DNA of 45,143 bases. Source: Gammaproteobacteria bacterium. GTDB lineage: Bacteria > Pseudomonadota > Gammaproteobacteria > Steroidobacterales > GCA-2729495. The position numbers and the translations under genes are program-made. Location: assembly GCA_020851975.1 (NCBI GenBank), contig JADZBS010000090.1, positions 1 through 45,143 of the forward strand, written 5' to 3'. This document shows positions 31,078-40,280 of this stretch, piece by piece (positions within the stretch are counted from its first letter, which is position 1; each line of letters starts with the position of its first letter). The notes beneath the pieces were generated by a model. That model ran no database searches, was not told the DNA's origin, and was given only the letters and a program-made list of their open reading frames with translations.

Positions 31078-34000
31078 ATGCACGCGAAGGCCAGTCTCGA
31101 CGACCGGTACACACGGACCTCGGGCACCGTCCTGCTCTCCGGTCTGCAGGCGCTGGTGCGGTTGCTGGTCGTCCAGCGCCAGCGCGACGTCGCCGCCGGA
31201 CTGAACACGGCGGGGTTCGTCTCCGGTTATCGCGGCTCGCCGCTCGGCGGCCTCGACCAGCAGCTGTGGCGCGCGGCGGCGCACCTCGAGGCGCACCATG
31301 TGCGCTTCCAGCCGGGCGTCAACGAGGATCTCGCTGCCACCGCGCTCTGGGGCAGCCAGCAGGTGAACCTCTTCCCGGGCGCGCGCTACGACGGCGTGTT
31401 CGGCCTGTGGTACGGGAAGGGGCCCGGCGTGGACCGCAGCGGTGACGTGTTCCGGCACGCCAACGCGTCGGGCACGTCGCGCCACGGCGGCGTGCTGGCG
31501 GTGGCGGGCGACGACCACGCCGCGCGTTCCTCGACGCTGCCGCACCAGAGCGAGCACGCCTTCATGTCGGTGATGATGCCGGTGCTGCATCCGGCCGGCG
31601 TGCAGGATCTCCTCGACTACGGCGTCCTCGGCTGGGCCATGTCGCGCTACAGCGGCTGCTGGGTGGCGCTCAAGGCCACGGCCGAGCTGCTCGACTCCTC
31701 GGCCACCGTCGATGCCGACCCCGGGCGCGTGCGAATCGTGCTGCCCGACGGTGTCGACCTGCCCGCCGACGGGCTCGCCACGCGCTGGCCGGACTGGCCG
31801 CTGCAGCAGGAAGCGCGGTTGCAGCGTCACAAGGTCTACGCGGCGCTCGCCTTCGCGGCTGCCAATCGCATCGACCGCGTGGTGCTCGACAGCCCGCGCC
31901 CGCGCATCGGCATCGTCACCACCGGGAAGAGCTACCTCGATGTGCGCCAGGCGCTCGACGATCTCGGCATCGACGAGCAGCTCGCCGCCGCCATCGGCCT
32001 GCGCGTCTACAAGGTCGGCATGCCCTGGCCACTGGAGGCCAACGGCGTGCTCGAGTTTGCCCGCGGGCTCGAGGAGGTGCTGGTCGTCGAGGAGAAGCGT
32101 CCGGTCATCGAGCTGCAGCTCAAGGCGCAGCTCTACAACTGGGACAACGCGGTGCGCCCGCGCGTGGTCGGCAAGTTCGACGAGGCGGGCGCCTGGCTGC
32201 TGCCGGCGGCAGGTGAACTGACGGCGGGGCAGGTGGCGCAGGTGATCGCGGCACGGCTGCAGCCGTTTCACCGCAGCGACGCGGTGGACCGGCGCCTGGC
32301 CGCCGTCGCGCGCCTGGAGACCCCGGCGCCCGCTGATCCCGCGGCCTTCACGCGCCTGCCGTACTTCTGCTCCGGCTGCCCGCACAACACCTCGACCCGG
32401 GTGCCGGCCGGCAGCCGTGCGATGGCCGGCATCGGCTGCCACTACATGGCACTGTGGATGGACCGCTCCACCGCGACGTTCACGCAGATGGGCGGGGAGG
32501 GCGCCGCCTGGATCGGGCAGGCGCCGTTCACCGCCACACCCCACGTGTTCCAGAACATGGGCGACGGCACGTACTTCCATTCGGGACTGCTCGCCATCCG
32601 CGCGGCGGTGGCAGCGCGCGTCAACATCACCTACAAGATCCTCTTCAACGATGCCGTGGCCATGACCGGCGGGCAGCCGGTGGATGGGCCACTCACGCCA
32701 GCCCGCGTCGCCCAGCAGCTCAGCGGGGAAGGGGTCGAGCGCATCGTGCTGGTGAGCGACCACGACTACCGCGACGAGGAGCGCAGCGGTTTCCCGCCCG
32801 GCGTGGCGTTCCATCACCGCCGCGAACTCGAACGCCTGCAGCGCGAACTGCGCGAGGTGCCGGGCGTCACCGTGCTGATCTACCACCAGATGTGCGCGGC
32901 CGAGAAGCGCCGGCGCCGTCGGCGCGGTCGCCTGCCCGAGCCGCCGCGGCGCGTGTTCATCAACGAACTCGTCTGCGAGGGCTGCGGCGACTGCAGCACC
33001 CGCTCGAACTGCCTGTCGGTGATGCCGGTCGAGACCGAGTTCGGCCGCAAGCGGGCCATCGACCAGGACAGCTGCAACCTGGACTACAGCTGCCTCGATG
33101 GCTTCTGCCCCAGCTTCGTCACGGTGCACGGCGGCGAACTGCGCCGTCCTGCGGTGGCATCCGCCGACACCTCGACGTTGCCGGTGCCCGTGCTGCCAGG
33201 CCTCGATCGGGCCTGGGGCGTGGTCATCGCCGGCGTGGGCGGCACGGGCGTCGTGACGCTGAGCGCCGTGCTCGGCATGGCGGCGCACCTGGAGGATCGC
33301 CATGCGACCACGATCGACCAGACCGGGCTGGCGCAGAAATTCGGCGCGGTGCTGAGTTTCGTGCGCATCGGTGCCCGTGCCGGCATCGTGCACGCGCCGC
33401 GCATCCCGGCGGGCGATGCCGACCTGCTCATCGGCGGCGACCTGCTGGTCGGCGGCGGCAGCGAGGCGCTCGGCAAACTGTCGGGTGCGCTGAGCAGCGC
33501 CGTCGTCGACGCCGACGTCGACATGCCCGCTGCCTTCATCCGCGCGCCCGACCTGGCGTTGCCAGAGGACGCGCTGCGCGCGGGCATCGAGGCGGCGGTG
33601 CGGCCGCAGTCGGCGTGGTTCCTGCCGGCGAAGCGCCTCGCACACGCACTCACCGGCGACTCGATCACGGCCCATTTCCTGTTGCTCGGTTTCGCCTGGC
33701 AGCACGGTCTGGTCCCGATCGGCGAAGCGGCGATCCTCGAGGCGATCGACCTGAACGGCGTGGCCCCGGAGCGCAACCGCGCCGCCTTTGCCTGGGGCCG
33801 TCGGGCGGCCGTCGACCTGCAGGCGGTGCGCGAGGCGGCGGGCCTGGCGGCGATGCCGGCGCCAGCGAGCGGCCTGAAGGCTGTCGTGGTGCGGCGCGCC
33901 GGCTTTCTCGAGGCCTACCAGGACGCCGATTACGCCCACCGCTACGAGAACCTCGTGAACCTCGTCGCCGCCAGCGAGGCGCAGTTGCCGGGACCCGCCA

Positions 34001-34509
34001 GGCAGGAGCTGGCGCTGGCCGTGGCGCGCGGCTACTTCCGGCTGCTCGCCGCCAAGGACGAGTACGAGGTGGCACGCCTGCTGACCGAACCGCGTTTCCT
34101 CGACGACTTGCGTGCCCGCATCGGTGGCCGCTACCGGCTGCACTTCCATCTCGCCCCGCCGCTCCTCGCGCGCATCGACCCGCTGAGCGGGCGTCCGGCC
34201 AAGCACGAGTTCGGGCCCTGGCTGCTGGTGCTGCTGCGACTCCTGCGCCGGTTGCGATTCCTGCGCGGCACGCCGTTCGATCCCTTCCGCCACAGCGCGG
34301 ACCGGCGTCTCGATCGCGAACTCCTCGCCGCGTACGAACGGATCGTCGAGGAACTTCTCGATGGCCTGACGGCGGAAAATCACCCGCTGGCCGTGCAGCT
34401 CGCGTCGCTGCCAGAAGCGGTGCGTGGTTACGGCCCGATCCGCGCGGCGGCGGCAGCGCGCTTCCACGCAGCCCTGCCGGACCTGATGCAGAAGTTCCGC
34501 GGGTCCTGA
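31078..34509 (+). CDS. Indolepyruvate-type ferredoxin oxidoreductase, fused
   Basis: A 1143-residue fusion of the alpha and beta subunits of 2-oxoacid:ferredoxin oxidoreductase, indolepyruvate type. The N-terminal part has GYRGSPLGG; the thiamine diphosphate site is GDGT at 495-498 with the following NDAVAMTGGQP; a Cys-rich stretch begins at Cys633 (CEGCGDC, then further Cys up to GFCPSF) and could hold one or two [4Fe-4S] clusters; the gamma domain begins at about 719 (GVGGTGVVTLS). It oxidises arylpyruvates or other 2-oxoacids to acyl-CoA and reduces ferredoxin. Fused forms are known in aerobic proteobacteria. Confidence 0.93.
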   Translation: MHAKASLDDRYTRTSGTVLLSGLQALVRLLVVQRQRDVAAGLNTAGFVSGYRGSPLGGLDQQLWRAAAHLEAHHVRFQPGVNEDLAATALWGSQQVNLFPGARYDGVFGLWYGKGPGVDRSGDVFRHANASGTSRHGGVLAVAGDDHAARSSTLPHQSEHAFMSVMMPVLHPAGVQDLLDYGVLGWAMSRYSGCWVALKATAELLDSSATVDADPGRVRIVLPDGVDLPADGLATRWPDWPLQQEARLQRHKVYAALAFAAANRIDRVVLDSPRPRIGIVTTGKSYLDVRQALDDLGIDEQLAAAIGLRVYKVGMPWPLEANGVLEFARGLEEVLVVEEKRPVIELQLKAQLYNWDNAVRPRVVGKFDEAGAWLLPAAGELTAGQVAQVIAARLQPFHRSDAVDRRLAAVARLETPAPADPAAFTRLPYFCSGCPHNTSTRVPAGSRAMAGIGCHYMALWMDRSTATFTQMGGEGAAWIGQAPFTATPHVFQNMGDGTYFHSGLLAIRAAVAARVNITYKILFNDAVAMTGGQPVDGPLTPARVAQQLSGEGVERIVLVSDHDYRDEERSGFPPGVAFHHRRELERLQRELREVPGVTVLIYHQMCAAEKRRRRRRGRLPEPPRRVFINELVCEGCGDCSTRSNCLSVMPVETEFGRKRAIDQDSCNLDYSCLDGFCPSFVTVHGGELRRPAVASADTSTLPVPVLPGLDRAWGVVIAGVGGTGVVTLSAVLGMAAHLEDRHATTIDQTGLAQKFGAVLSFVRIGARAGIVHAPRIPAGDADLLIGGDLLVGGGSEALGKLSGALSSAVVDADVDMPAAFIRAPDLALPEDALRAGIEAAVRPQSAWFLPAKRLAHALTGDSITAHFLLLGFAWQHGLVPIGEAAILEAIDLNGVAPERNRAAFAWGRRAAVDLQAVREAAGLAAMPAPASGLKAVVVRRAGFLEAYQDADYAHRYENLVNLVAASEAQLPGPARQELALAVARGYFRLLAAKDEYEVARLLTEPRFLDDLRARIGGRYRLHFHLAPPLLARIDPLSGRPAKHEFGPWLLVLLRLLRRLRFLRGTPFDPFRHSADRRLDRELLAAYERIVEELLDGLTAENHPLAVQLASLPEAVRGYGPIRAAAAARFHAALPDLMQKFRGS

Positions 34510-34522
34510 ACGCGCGGTCGAA

Positions 34523-34546
34523 GGCGCCACGCCGGGGCGTGGCGCC
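34523..34546. terminator. Strong bidirectional hairpin between convergent genes
   Basis: GGCGCCACGCC and GGCGTGGCGCC are perfect 11-bp inverted repeats separated by two bases (a 10-bp stem with a 4-base loop in practice), in the 48-base gap between the ferredoxin oxidoreductase and MFS genes. There is no T-tract. Confidence 0.7.
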
Positions 34547-34557
34547 CGGGACGGCGG

Positions 34558-35922
34558 CTACCAGCTCTCGGCCTCGATGACGCCGGCGCGATAGTGGCGC
34601 AGGTTCGCCGCGAGGAAGCCGAGTGCCAGCAGGCCGGCGCCGAGGCTCACCACCGCGATCGAGTAGCGCAACGCCGCCGGGTCGGCGAAGCCATAGTCGG
34701 TGACCAGGGCCACGGCGGTCGGCCCGAGCGTGAGGCCCAGCGCGTTGATGACGAAGTAGTACATGGCGGTCACCTGCCCGCGCAGCTGGTTGGGCGTGAC
34801 CATCATCAGCGCCGCCGCACCGGTGGCGGTGACCACCGCGGCGGCCATCGTCGAGGGTATGAGCCCCAGGATGGCGAGCGCCGGCGTCGGCATCAGCGGG
34901 CCGATGACCGACGCGGGCACCAGCACCAGGATCGCGCTGATCAGGCAGGTCCGCATCTGGCCGTCCTTGTAGCCGCGCTGGTAGAGGGCATCGGCGATCC
35001 AGCCACCCAGGTTGACGCCGATCGGCCCGGCGATGAGCACCACCAGCCCGTAGGCATAGCCGGCTTCCGGAATCGACCAGCCCCAGGTGCGGACGAACAT
35101 GGTCGGTACCCAGAAGAAGTACGCGTAACCGATGATGGTCACCACTGACATGCCGAGGAAATGCGTGGTGTACATGCCGGCGCGTGCGCGCAGGAAGCGC
35201 AGGGTGTCGCGGAAGCTGATCTCCTCGGTGCGGCCGCCGTCGGCGGTGGCAATGGCGAGACGGTCGCGGCGGGCCGGCTCGCGCACGGTAAACATGAGGG
35301 CGGCGATCACGACCCCTGGCAGGCCGACCATCAGGAACACGAGCTGCCACGGCCGCAGTTCGCCCACGAACGGCAGCATGACCGCCGGCATGGCGGTGGC
35401 GATCCCGATCGCCCAGGCGCCGACGAGGTTGGCGATGCCGGCGCCAAGGGAAACGCCCATGTTGTAGAAGCTGATGGCGCGCCCGCGTCGCTCGCGCGGG
35501 AAATAGTCGCTGATGAGCGAGAGCGCCGCCGGGTTCAGCGTCGCCTCGCCGACGCCGACGCCGACGCGCGCGAGGAACAACTGCCAGTAGTTGCGCGCCA
35601 GTCCGCAGGCGGCCGTCATGCAGCACCACAGGGTGATGCCGGCGGCGATGATGGCGCGGCGACTGCGCCGGTCGGCGAGCCGGCCGATGAAGATACCGAA
35701 GAAGGTATAGAAGAGCGCGAAGGCGAAGCCGCCGATCAGGCTCACCTGCGTGTCCGAGAGCCCCATGTCCTCGCGGATCGGCTGCACGAGCAGCGCGAAG
35801 ATCTGCCGGTCGAGGAACGACACGATGTAGCCGAGCGTGAGGACCACGACCACGTACCAGGCGCGGATCGCTGATGGGTAAGCGGCGCCGGGCGCCGTGT
35901 CGGGAGCGGTGGGCTGGCTCAT
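34558..35922 (-). CDS. MFS transporter
   Basis: A 454-residue major facilitator with about twelve predicted helices. The loop 2-3 signature is GRLADRRSRRAI and loop 8 region has a long hydrophobic stretch; the opening GYIVSFLDRQIFALLVQPI is typical of the spinster/hexuronate-like branch that includes many uncharacterised carboxylate transporters. Substrate unknown. The ATG at 35922 has GAGG six bases upstream. Confidence 0.9.
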   Translation of the reverse strand: MSQPTAPDTAPGAAYPSAIRAWYVVVVLTLGYIVSFLDRQIFALLVQPIREDMGLSDTQVSLIGGFAFALFYTFFGIFIGRLADRRSRRAIIAAGITLWCCMTAACGLARNYWQLFLARVGVGVGEATLNPAALSLISDYFPRERRGRAISFYNMGVSLGAGIANLVGAWAIGIATAMPAVMLPFVGELRPWQLVFLMVGLPGVVIAALMFTVREPARRDRLAIATADGGRTEEISFRDTLRFLRARAGMYTTHFLGMSVVTIIGYAYFFWVPTMFVRTWGWSIPEAGYAYGLVVLIAGPIGVNLGGWIADALYQRGYKDGQMRTCLISAILVLVPASVIGPLMPTPALAILGLIPSTMAAAVVTATGAAALMMVTPNQLRGQVTAMYYFVINALGLTLGPTAVALVTDYGFADPAALRYSIAVVSLGAGLLALGFLAANLRHYRAGVIEAESW

Positions 35923-35962
35923 CGGTCCTCGCGTTCAGCCAGCCTCGGCGGCAGGCAGCCGT

Positions 35963-35971
35963 ATCCTAGCA
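35963..35971 (-). promoter_or_regulatory. Extended -10 promoter of the MFS gene
   Basis: The minus strand reads TGC-TAGGAT, about 41 bases upstream of the MFS start. Confidence 0.4.
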
Positions 35972-36017
35972 GCACGACGCCCGTTCGCGACGGGGAAATC
36001 GGCTGCGGCGGCTGCCG

Positions 36018-37811
36018 TCAGTGACAACGGGTGCAGCTGTCGAGCTGTACCAGGCGCTGCTCGCGCGTGATCGCCGGCGACGGTGGCCAGCCGCTCCGGT
36101 GGCAGTCCGCACACGCCTGGCCGCGCTCGACGAGCAACGCGTGGGATACGTTGAAATGCCAGTAGCCCGGTCGTGCCGCTGCGAGCAGCGCCGGCAGGTC
36201 GCCGCTCTCGCGCCGGAGGGTGACTGGTGCCGTGCCTGGCCGGGGCCGTTCCGTCGCGTCGGGCGGCGACGCTGGTGCCGTCGCTGCGGCTTCGCCCAGC
36301 ACCAGTCTCGCGGCGCCGCGCCCGGCCACGCGGCCGGTCAGTACCGCGGGACCGAGGAACGTGCCCGAGCCGCCATGGCTGCCGTTGATGCCGGCCACGC
36401 CGGTCGCCTCGCCGGCAGCGAACAGTCCGTGCAACACCTGACTGGCGCCGCCGAGGACGCGGGCCTCGGCGTCGATTGCCAGGCCGCCCAGATTTGCGCG
36501 GGTCATCGGGTACAGCTGTACCGCGTAGAAGGGCGGTTGCCGGAGCCGTGCCGGTGGCGGCTCGGTCATGCCGGGACCGATGCGGCCGAAATCGGTGTCC
36601 ATGCCCAGTTCGACGAAGCGGTTGAAGCGCTCGACCGTGTCGGCCAGCGTCGCCGCCGGGAGGCCTGCTGATTCGGCGAGCGCCTCAATGGTGGTGGCGG
36701 ACTTCACCAGCGTCGCGTTGCCGAGGATGTCGCGGCGCACCGTCGCCGGCGTGAGCCAGGCGGCGCCATCGACGGTGAGCTTGCGCGCCCCGGCGGCGTC
36801 GAAGACGAGCCAGAGCGTCGCCGGTGAGAGTGCGAGCACGGCTCGTTCCGTGACCCTGCCCGGCGCGGCTTCGTTGGTGAAGCGCCGTCCGGTCGCATCG
36901 ACCCAGATCGCCGCCGGGTTCTGCACCAGCAGCCCGCGTTCGCCATCGGGGTTGCGCGGATCGGGCAGCCCGCCGACGACGGTGACCTGCCGGTCGAGGC
37001 GCGTGACGGCGGCACCGAAGGGTTCGGCGAGCGCAAGCCCGCTGCCCGTGGCAAAGCTGCCGGCACCGGCCAGCAGGCGCGCAGGCACGGGCAGGTCGGC
37101 ACGCCAGTGCTGGCGGACCAGTCCGAGGTTCGCACCGAAGCCGCCGGTGGCGAGGACGATCGCCGGTGCCCGGTACAGGCGTTGCCCGTCGTTGCGGGTG
37201 CGCCGCGTGTACACACCCGCCATCCGGCCCTCGCGGCGCAGGATGCCCGTGACCTCGGTATTCCACAGGAAGTCGATGCGCTCGCGCTGCAGGGCTGCGC
37301 GGATCAGCGGCACGACGGCATTCACGGCGCCGCCACGCGTCTGATGCAGGCGCGGCACGGTGTCCTGCGCGGTGTCGGCGAGCGTGGTGAAGCGTACGCC
37401 GAGGGCCGTGAGCCAGTCGTGCACTTCGGTGCGCGATTCCCCGGCGTAGCGCTGTGTCCACCCGGGATCGGGATCCTCGCCCCAGGCCACGAAGTCGCGG
37501 TAGGCGATGTCCGGCGAGTCGCGCAAGCCCTTCGCACGCTGCAGGGGCGTGTCCACCAGCGCAAAGCCGTCCGCCTTCACGGCGTGGCCACCGGCCACCG
37601 AGTTCGCTTCGATGACGAGGACGCGGGCACCGAGGCTCTCGGCCTCGAGCGCGGCGGCGATGCCGGCGATGCCGGCACCGACGATGATGACGTCGGCATC
37701 GGTGGCCTGGGGCGGCGCGGATTCACAGCCGGCGAGCGCCAGCAGGGCGAGCGTGGCGAGCAGCCTGCAGCCGTCGGTCTTGCGCACGCGAAACATCCGC
37801 CGGTGGTCCAT
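36018..37811 (-). CDS. Flavocytochrome lipoprotein with C-terminal haem motifs
   Basis: A 597-residue lipoprotein (lipobox LAGC, Cys29, +2 Glu). The FAD-binding domain starts at about 39 (DVIIVGAGIAGIAAALEAE) and the fold continues as in fumarate and urocanate reductases and 3-ketosteroid dehydrogenases (NLGGLAID, NGSHGGSGTFLGPAVLTGR). The last 35 residues carry two haem c motifs, CADCH (567-571) and CTRCH (593-597, the very end of the protein). Known flavocytochromes c usually have the haems at the N-terminus. Electrons should pass between FAD and the haems at the membrane. The substrate is unknown. ATG at 37811; an ATG at 37796 is also possible. Confidence 0.9.
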   Translation of the reverse strand: MDHRRMFRVRKTDGCRLLATLALLALAGCESAPPQATDADVIIVGAGIAGIAAALEAESLGARVLVIEANSVAGGHAVKADGFALVDTPLQRAKGLRDSPDIAYRDFVAWGEDPDPGWTQRYAGESRTEVHDWLTALGVRFTTLADTAQDTVPRLHQTRGGAVNAVVPLIRAALQRERIDFLWNTEVTGILRREGRMAGVYTRRTRNDGQRLYRAPAIVLATGGFGANLGLVRQHWRADLPVPARLLAGAGSFATGSGLALAEPFGAAVTRLDRQVTVVGGLPDPRNPDGERGLLVQNPAAIWVDATGRRFTNEAAPGRVTERAVLALSPATLWLVFDAAGARKLTVDGAAWLTPATVRRDILGNATLVKSATTIEALAESAGLPAATLADTVERFNRFVELGMDTDFGRIGPGMTEPPPARLRQPPFYAVQLYPMTRANLGGLAIDAEARVLGGASQVLHGLFAAGEATGVAGINGSHGGSGTFLGPAVLTGRVAGRGAARLVLGEAAATAPASPPDATERPRPGTAPVTLRRESGDLPALLAAARPGYWHFNVSHALLVERGQACADCHRSGWPPSPAITREQRLVQLDSCTRCH

Positions 37812-37820
37812 CCCCGCGCC

Positions 37821-37828
37821 AGTATACT
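37821..37828. promoter_or_regulatory. Palindromic -10 shared by two divergent genes
   Basis: AGTATACT reads TATACT on both strands. It lies 9 bases before the flavocytochrome ATG (minus) and 12 bases before the molybdenum hydroxylase ATG (plus), with only 29 bases between the two starts. Two polymerases could not initiate at once, so the genes would be expressed in alternation or in balance. Confidence 0.5.
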
Positions 37829-37840
37829 AGCGGGCGCATC

Positions 37841-40093
37841 ATGGCGATCTCACGACGCGCTCTCATTGTCAGCGGCCTGGTGGCCGGCGGCGGGCTGGCC
37901 GTCGGCCTTCTCGCCCGCCGGCTCGATGACGGCGATGCCGCGGCCGCCTTTGCCGCGAGCACGCCGGGTGCGGTTGCCCTGAACGCGTGGGTGAAGGTCG
38001 CGCCCGATGGCGCAGTGACCTGTGGCGTGCACCGTGCCGAGATGGGCCAGGGCGTGTCGACCGCGCTGCCGATGCTCCTCGCCGAGGAACTCGATGCCGA
38101 CTGGCGACGCATCGGCGTCGAGTTCACCCCGGTCGACCGCGACTATTTCAATTTTGCGCTTCTACTGCGCGGGCAGCCGCTCGGCGACACCACCGGCAGG
38201 CCGGTCGCGAGATTCGCCGAACGCCTCGTGCGCGGCGCAGCGCACGCGCTCGGGTCGTCGATGACCGTCGGCAGCACCAGCATCGTCGATGCCTGGGACC
38301 AGTTGCGCCCGGCCGGTGCCGCGGCGCGCGCGCTGCTGCTCGCCGCTGCCGCGCGCCGCTGGCAGGTCGACGTGAACCGCCTGCAGACCGACGCCGGCCA
38401 GGTCCTCGACCCGGCAACCGGCCGGCGCGCCGGCTACGGGGAACTCGCTGCCGCGGCGGCACAGGAGACGGTGCCTGCGGATCTCGCGCTGCGTGAACCG
38501 CGGGAGTTCCGTCTCCTCGGCACCTCGCCACCGCGACTCGACGTCCCGGCGAAAGTCACCGGCAGCGCCGGTTTCGGCATCGACGTGCGCCAGCCCGGGA
38601 TGCTCCATGCGACCGTGCGCCACAGCCCGCTGACCGGCACGCGCCTGGCGGGCATCGACAACCTGGCCGAGGTGGCCGGCATGGCGGGCGTGACCGGCGT
38701 GGTGCGGCTCGGTCGCACGGCAGTCGCCGTCGTGGCCGGCGATACCTGGACGGCACTGCGGGCCGCACAGCGCCTGTCGCTCCAGGCCGAGCCGACCGAC
38801 CGGCAGGCTGCCGACAGCGAGGTCCAGTTCGCCGCCTGGCGGGCAGCGCTCGACGACACCACGGCCGTGGTGGTGCGCGAGGAGGGCGATGTCGCCGCCG
38901 CGCTGCGCGCGGCACCGACCGTGCTCGAAGCGCGCTACGAGCAGCCCTATCTCGCGCACCTCTGCATGGAGCCGATGAACTGCACCGCGCTCGTCGAGCC
39001 GCAGGCGGTGACGGTGTGGGTGCCGACGCAGGCCGAGAGCCTCGTGCGCGACGTGGCGGCCCAGGCAGCCGGCGTCGCGCCGTCGCGGGTGACGGTGCAT
39101 CGCACCTTCCTCGGTGGCGGCTTCGGCCGGCGAGCGGAGACGGACTTCGTCAGCCATGCCGTGCGCGTGGCCGGCGCCTTCCCGGGGCGGCCGGTCAAGC
39201 TCACGTACGCGCGCGAGGAAGACGTGCGGGCCGACATGTACCGCCCGGCGACGGTGGCACGCGTACGCGCGGCACTCGACGGCACCGGTCGTATCGCCGC
39301 GTTCGACTACGCGCTCGTCTCGCAATCGGTGACGGCCAGCTATTTCGCGCGCACGCCGACACCGCGCGGCGGCGATGCGCGTGGTGACGAAGCGGCGCTC
39401 GCCGGCGCCGTGAACCTGCCGTACACGGGGTTCCCGCACCTGCGCGTCGCCTGGCTGCCGCAGGACTCGCCCGTGCCGGTCGGCTACTGGCGCAGCACGG
39501 GCAGTTCGCAGAACTGCTTCGTCGTGGAGGCATTCATGGACGAACTCGCCGCAGCGGCTGGTGCCGATCCGGTGGCCTTCCGCCTCGCGCACCTGGCCGG
39601 GCAGCCACGCCACCAGGCCGTGCTGCGCGAGGCTGCGGCCCGTGCCGGCTGGGACGCACCGCGCCCGCCAGGCCGCGGGCTCGGCGTGGCACTCACCGGG
39701 AGCCAGGGCAGCATCGTCGCCCAGGTCGTCGAAGTCGCCGTTGCCGGCGACGCGATCCGCGTCGAACGCGTGGTCTGCGTCATCGACCCGCGCGTCGTGG
39801 TGCACCCGGGCATCGTCGAGGCCCAGGTGCAGGGCGCCATCGTCGATGGCCTTGCCGCCGCACTCACCGGACGCATCACGTTTCGCGGCGGCGCGGTCGA
39901 ACAGGGCAACTTCGACGATTGCCGCTGGCCGGTGCTGGGTGAGGTGCCGCCGATCGAGGTCCACCTGTTGCCGGGTGGCGGCCGGCCGGGCGGCGTCGGC
40001 GAACCGGCGGTGCCGGCGGTGGCGCCGGCGCTGGTCAATGCGATCCATGCAGCGACCGGCAGGCGCGAGCGGCGACTGCCGCTGCGCGCATGA
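37841..40093 (+). CDS. Tat-targeted molybdenum hydroxylase large subunit
   Basis: A 750-residue protein of the xanthine dehydrogenase family, isoquinoline 1-oxidoreductase beta (IorB) type. A Tat-like N-terminus (ISRRALIVSGLVAGGG) suggests export or membrane anchoring. The Mo-cofactor regions include FLGGGFGRR and the catalytic Glu721 in GGVGEPAVP near the end. IorB enzymes add a hydroxyl group from water to N-heterocycles or aldehydes and hand electrons to a [2Fe-2S] subunit and a cytochrome c. No [2Fe-2S] subunit is adjacent; the divergent haem-bearing flavoprotein may stand in. It converges with ccoS after a 7-base gap. Confidence 0.92.
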   Translation: MAISRRALIVSGLVAGGGLAVGLLARRLDDGDAAAAFAASTPGAVALNAWVKVAPDGAVTCGVHRAEMGQGVSTALPMLLAEELDADWRRIGVEFTPVDRDYFNFALLLRGQPLGDTTGRPVARFAERLVRGAAHALGSSMTVGSTSIVDAWDQLRPAGAAARALLLAAAARRWQVDVNRLQTDAGQVLDPATGRRAGYGELAAAAAQETVPADLALREPREFRLLGTSPPRLDVPAKVTGSAGFGIDVRQPGMLHATVRHSPLTGTRLAGIDNLAEVAGMAGVTGVVRLGRTAVAVVAGDTWTALRAAQRLSLQAEPTDRQAADSEVQFAAWRAALDDTTAVVVREEGDVAAALRAAPTVLEARYEQPYLAHLCMEPMNCTALVEPQAVTVWVPTQAESLVRDVAAQAAGVAPSRVTVHRTFLGGGFGRRAETDFVSHAVRVAGAFPGRPVKLTYAREEDVRADMYRPATVARVRAALDGTGRIAAFDYALVSQSVTASYFARTPTPRGGDARGDEAALAGAVNLPYTGFPHLRVAWLPQDSPVPVGYWRSTGSSQNCFVVEAFMDELAAAAGADPVAFRLAHLAGQPRHQAVLREAAARAGWDAPRPPGRGLGVALTGSQGSIVAQVVEVAVAGDAIRVERVVCVIDPRVVVHPGIVEAQVQGAIVDGLAAALTGRITFRGGAVEQGNFDDCRWPVLGEVPPIEVHLLPGGGRPGGVGEPAVPAVAPALVNAIHAATGRRERRLPLRA

Positions 40094-40100
40094 GGGTGCC

Positions 40101-40280
40101 TCAGGCGGGCGGCGGCTTGTCACCGCCGGGCGGCGGATTGCGGTCGTCGTCCATGAGCATGCGCCAGGCCGGGGTCTCGAGGTCGTCGAACTGGCCGTTG
40201 CGCACGGCCCAGAAAAACGCGAGCACCGCTGCTCCCAGCAGCACAAGGCCGAGCGGGATCAGCACGAAGATGATGCTCAC
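40101..40280 (-). CDS. ccoS: cbb3 oxidase assembly protein CcoS
   Basis: A 59-residue protein with one membrane helix (about 3-26) and the family motif NGQFDDLETP, then a Pro-rich tail. CcoS is needed for cofactor insertion into the cbb3 oxidase. The start codon is GTG at 40280, which overlaps the ccoI stop by four bases (GTGA), so it is translationally coupled. Confidence 0.93.
   Translation of the reverse strand: MSIIFVLIPLGLVLLGAAVLAFFWAVRNGQFDDLETPAWRMLMDDDRNPPPGGDKPPPA

Noticed and set aside
31069-34530. Long open frame on the minus strand opposite the ferredoxin oxidoreductase gene
   Set aside because: The plus-strand protein has clear domains; the opposite frame is low-complexity, rich in Arg, His, Ala and Val, and is open only because of the high GC content.
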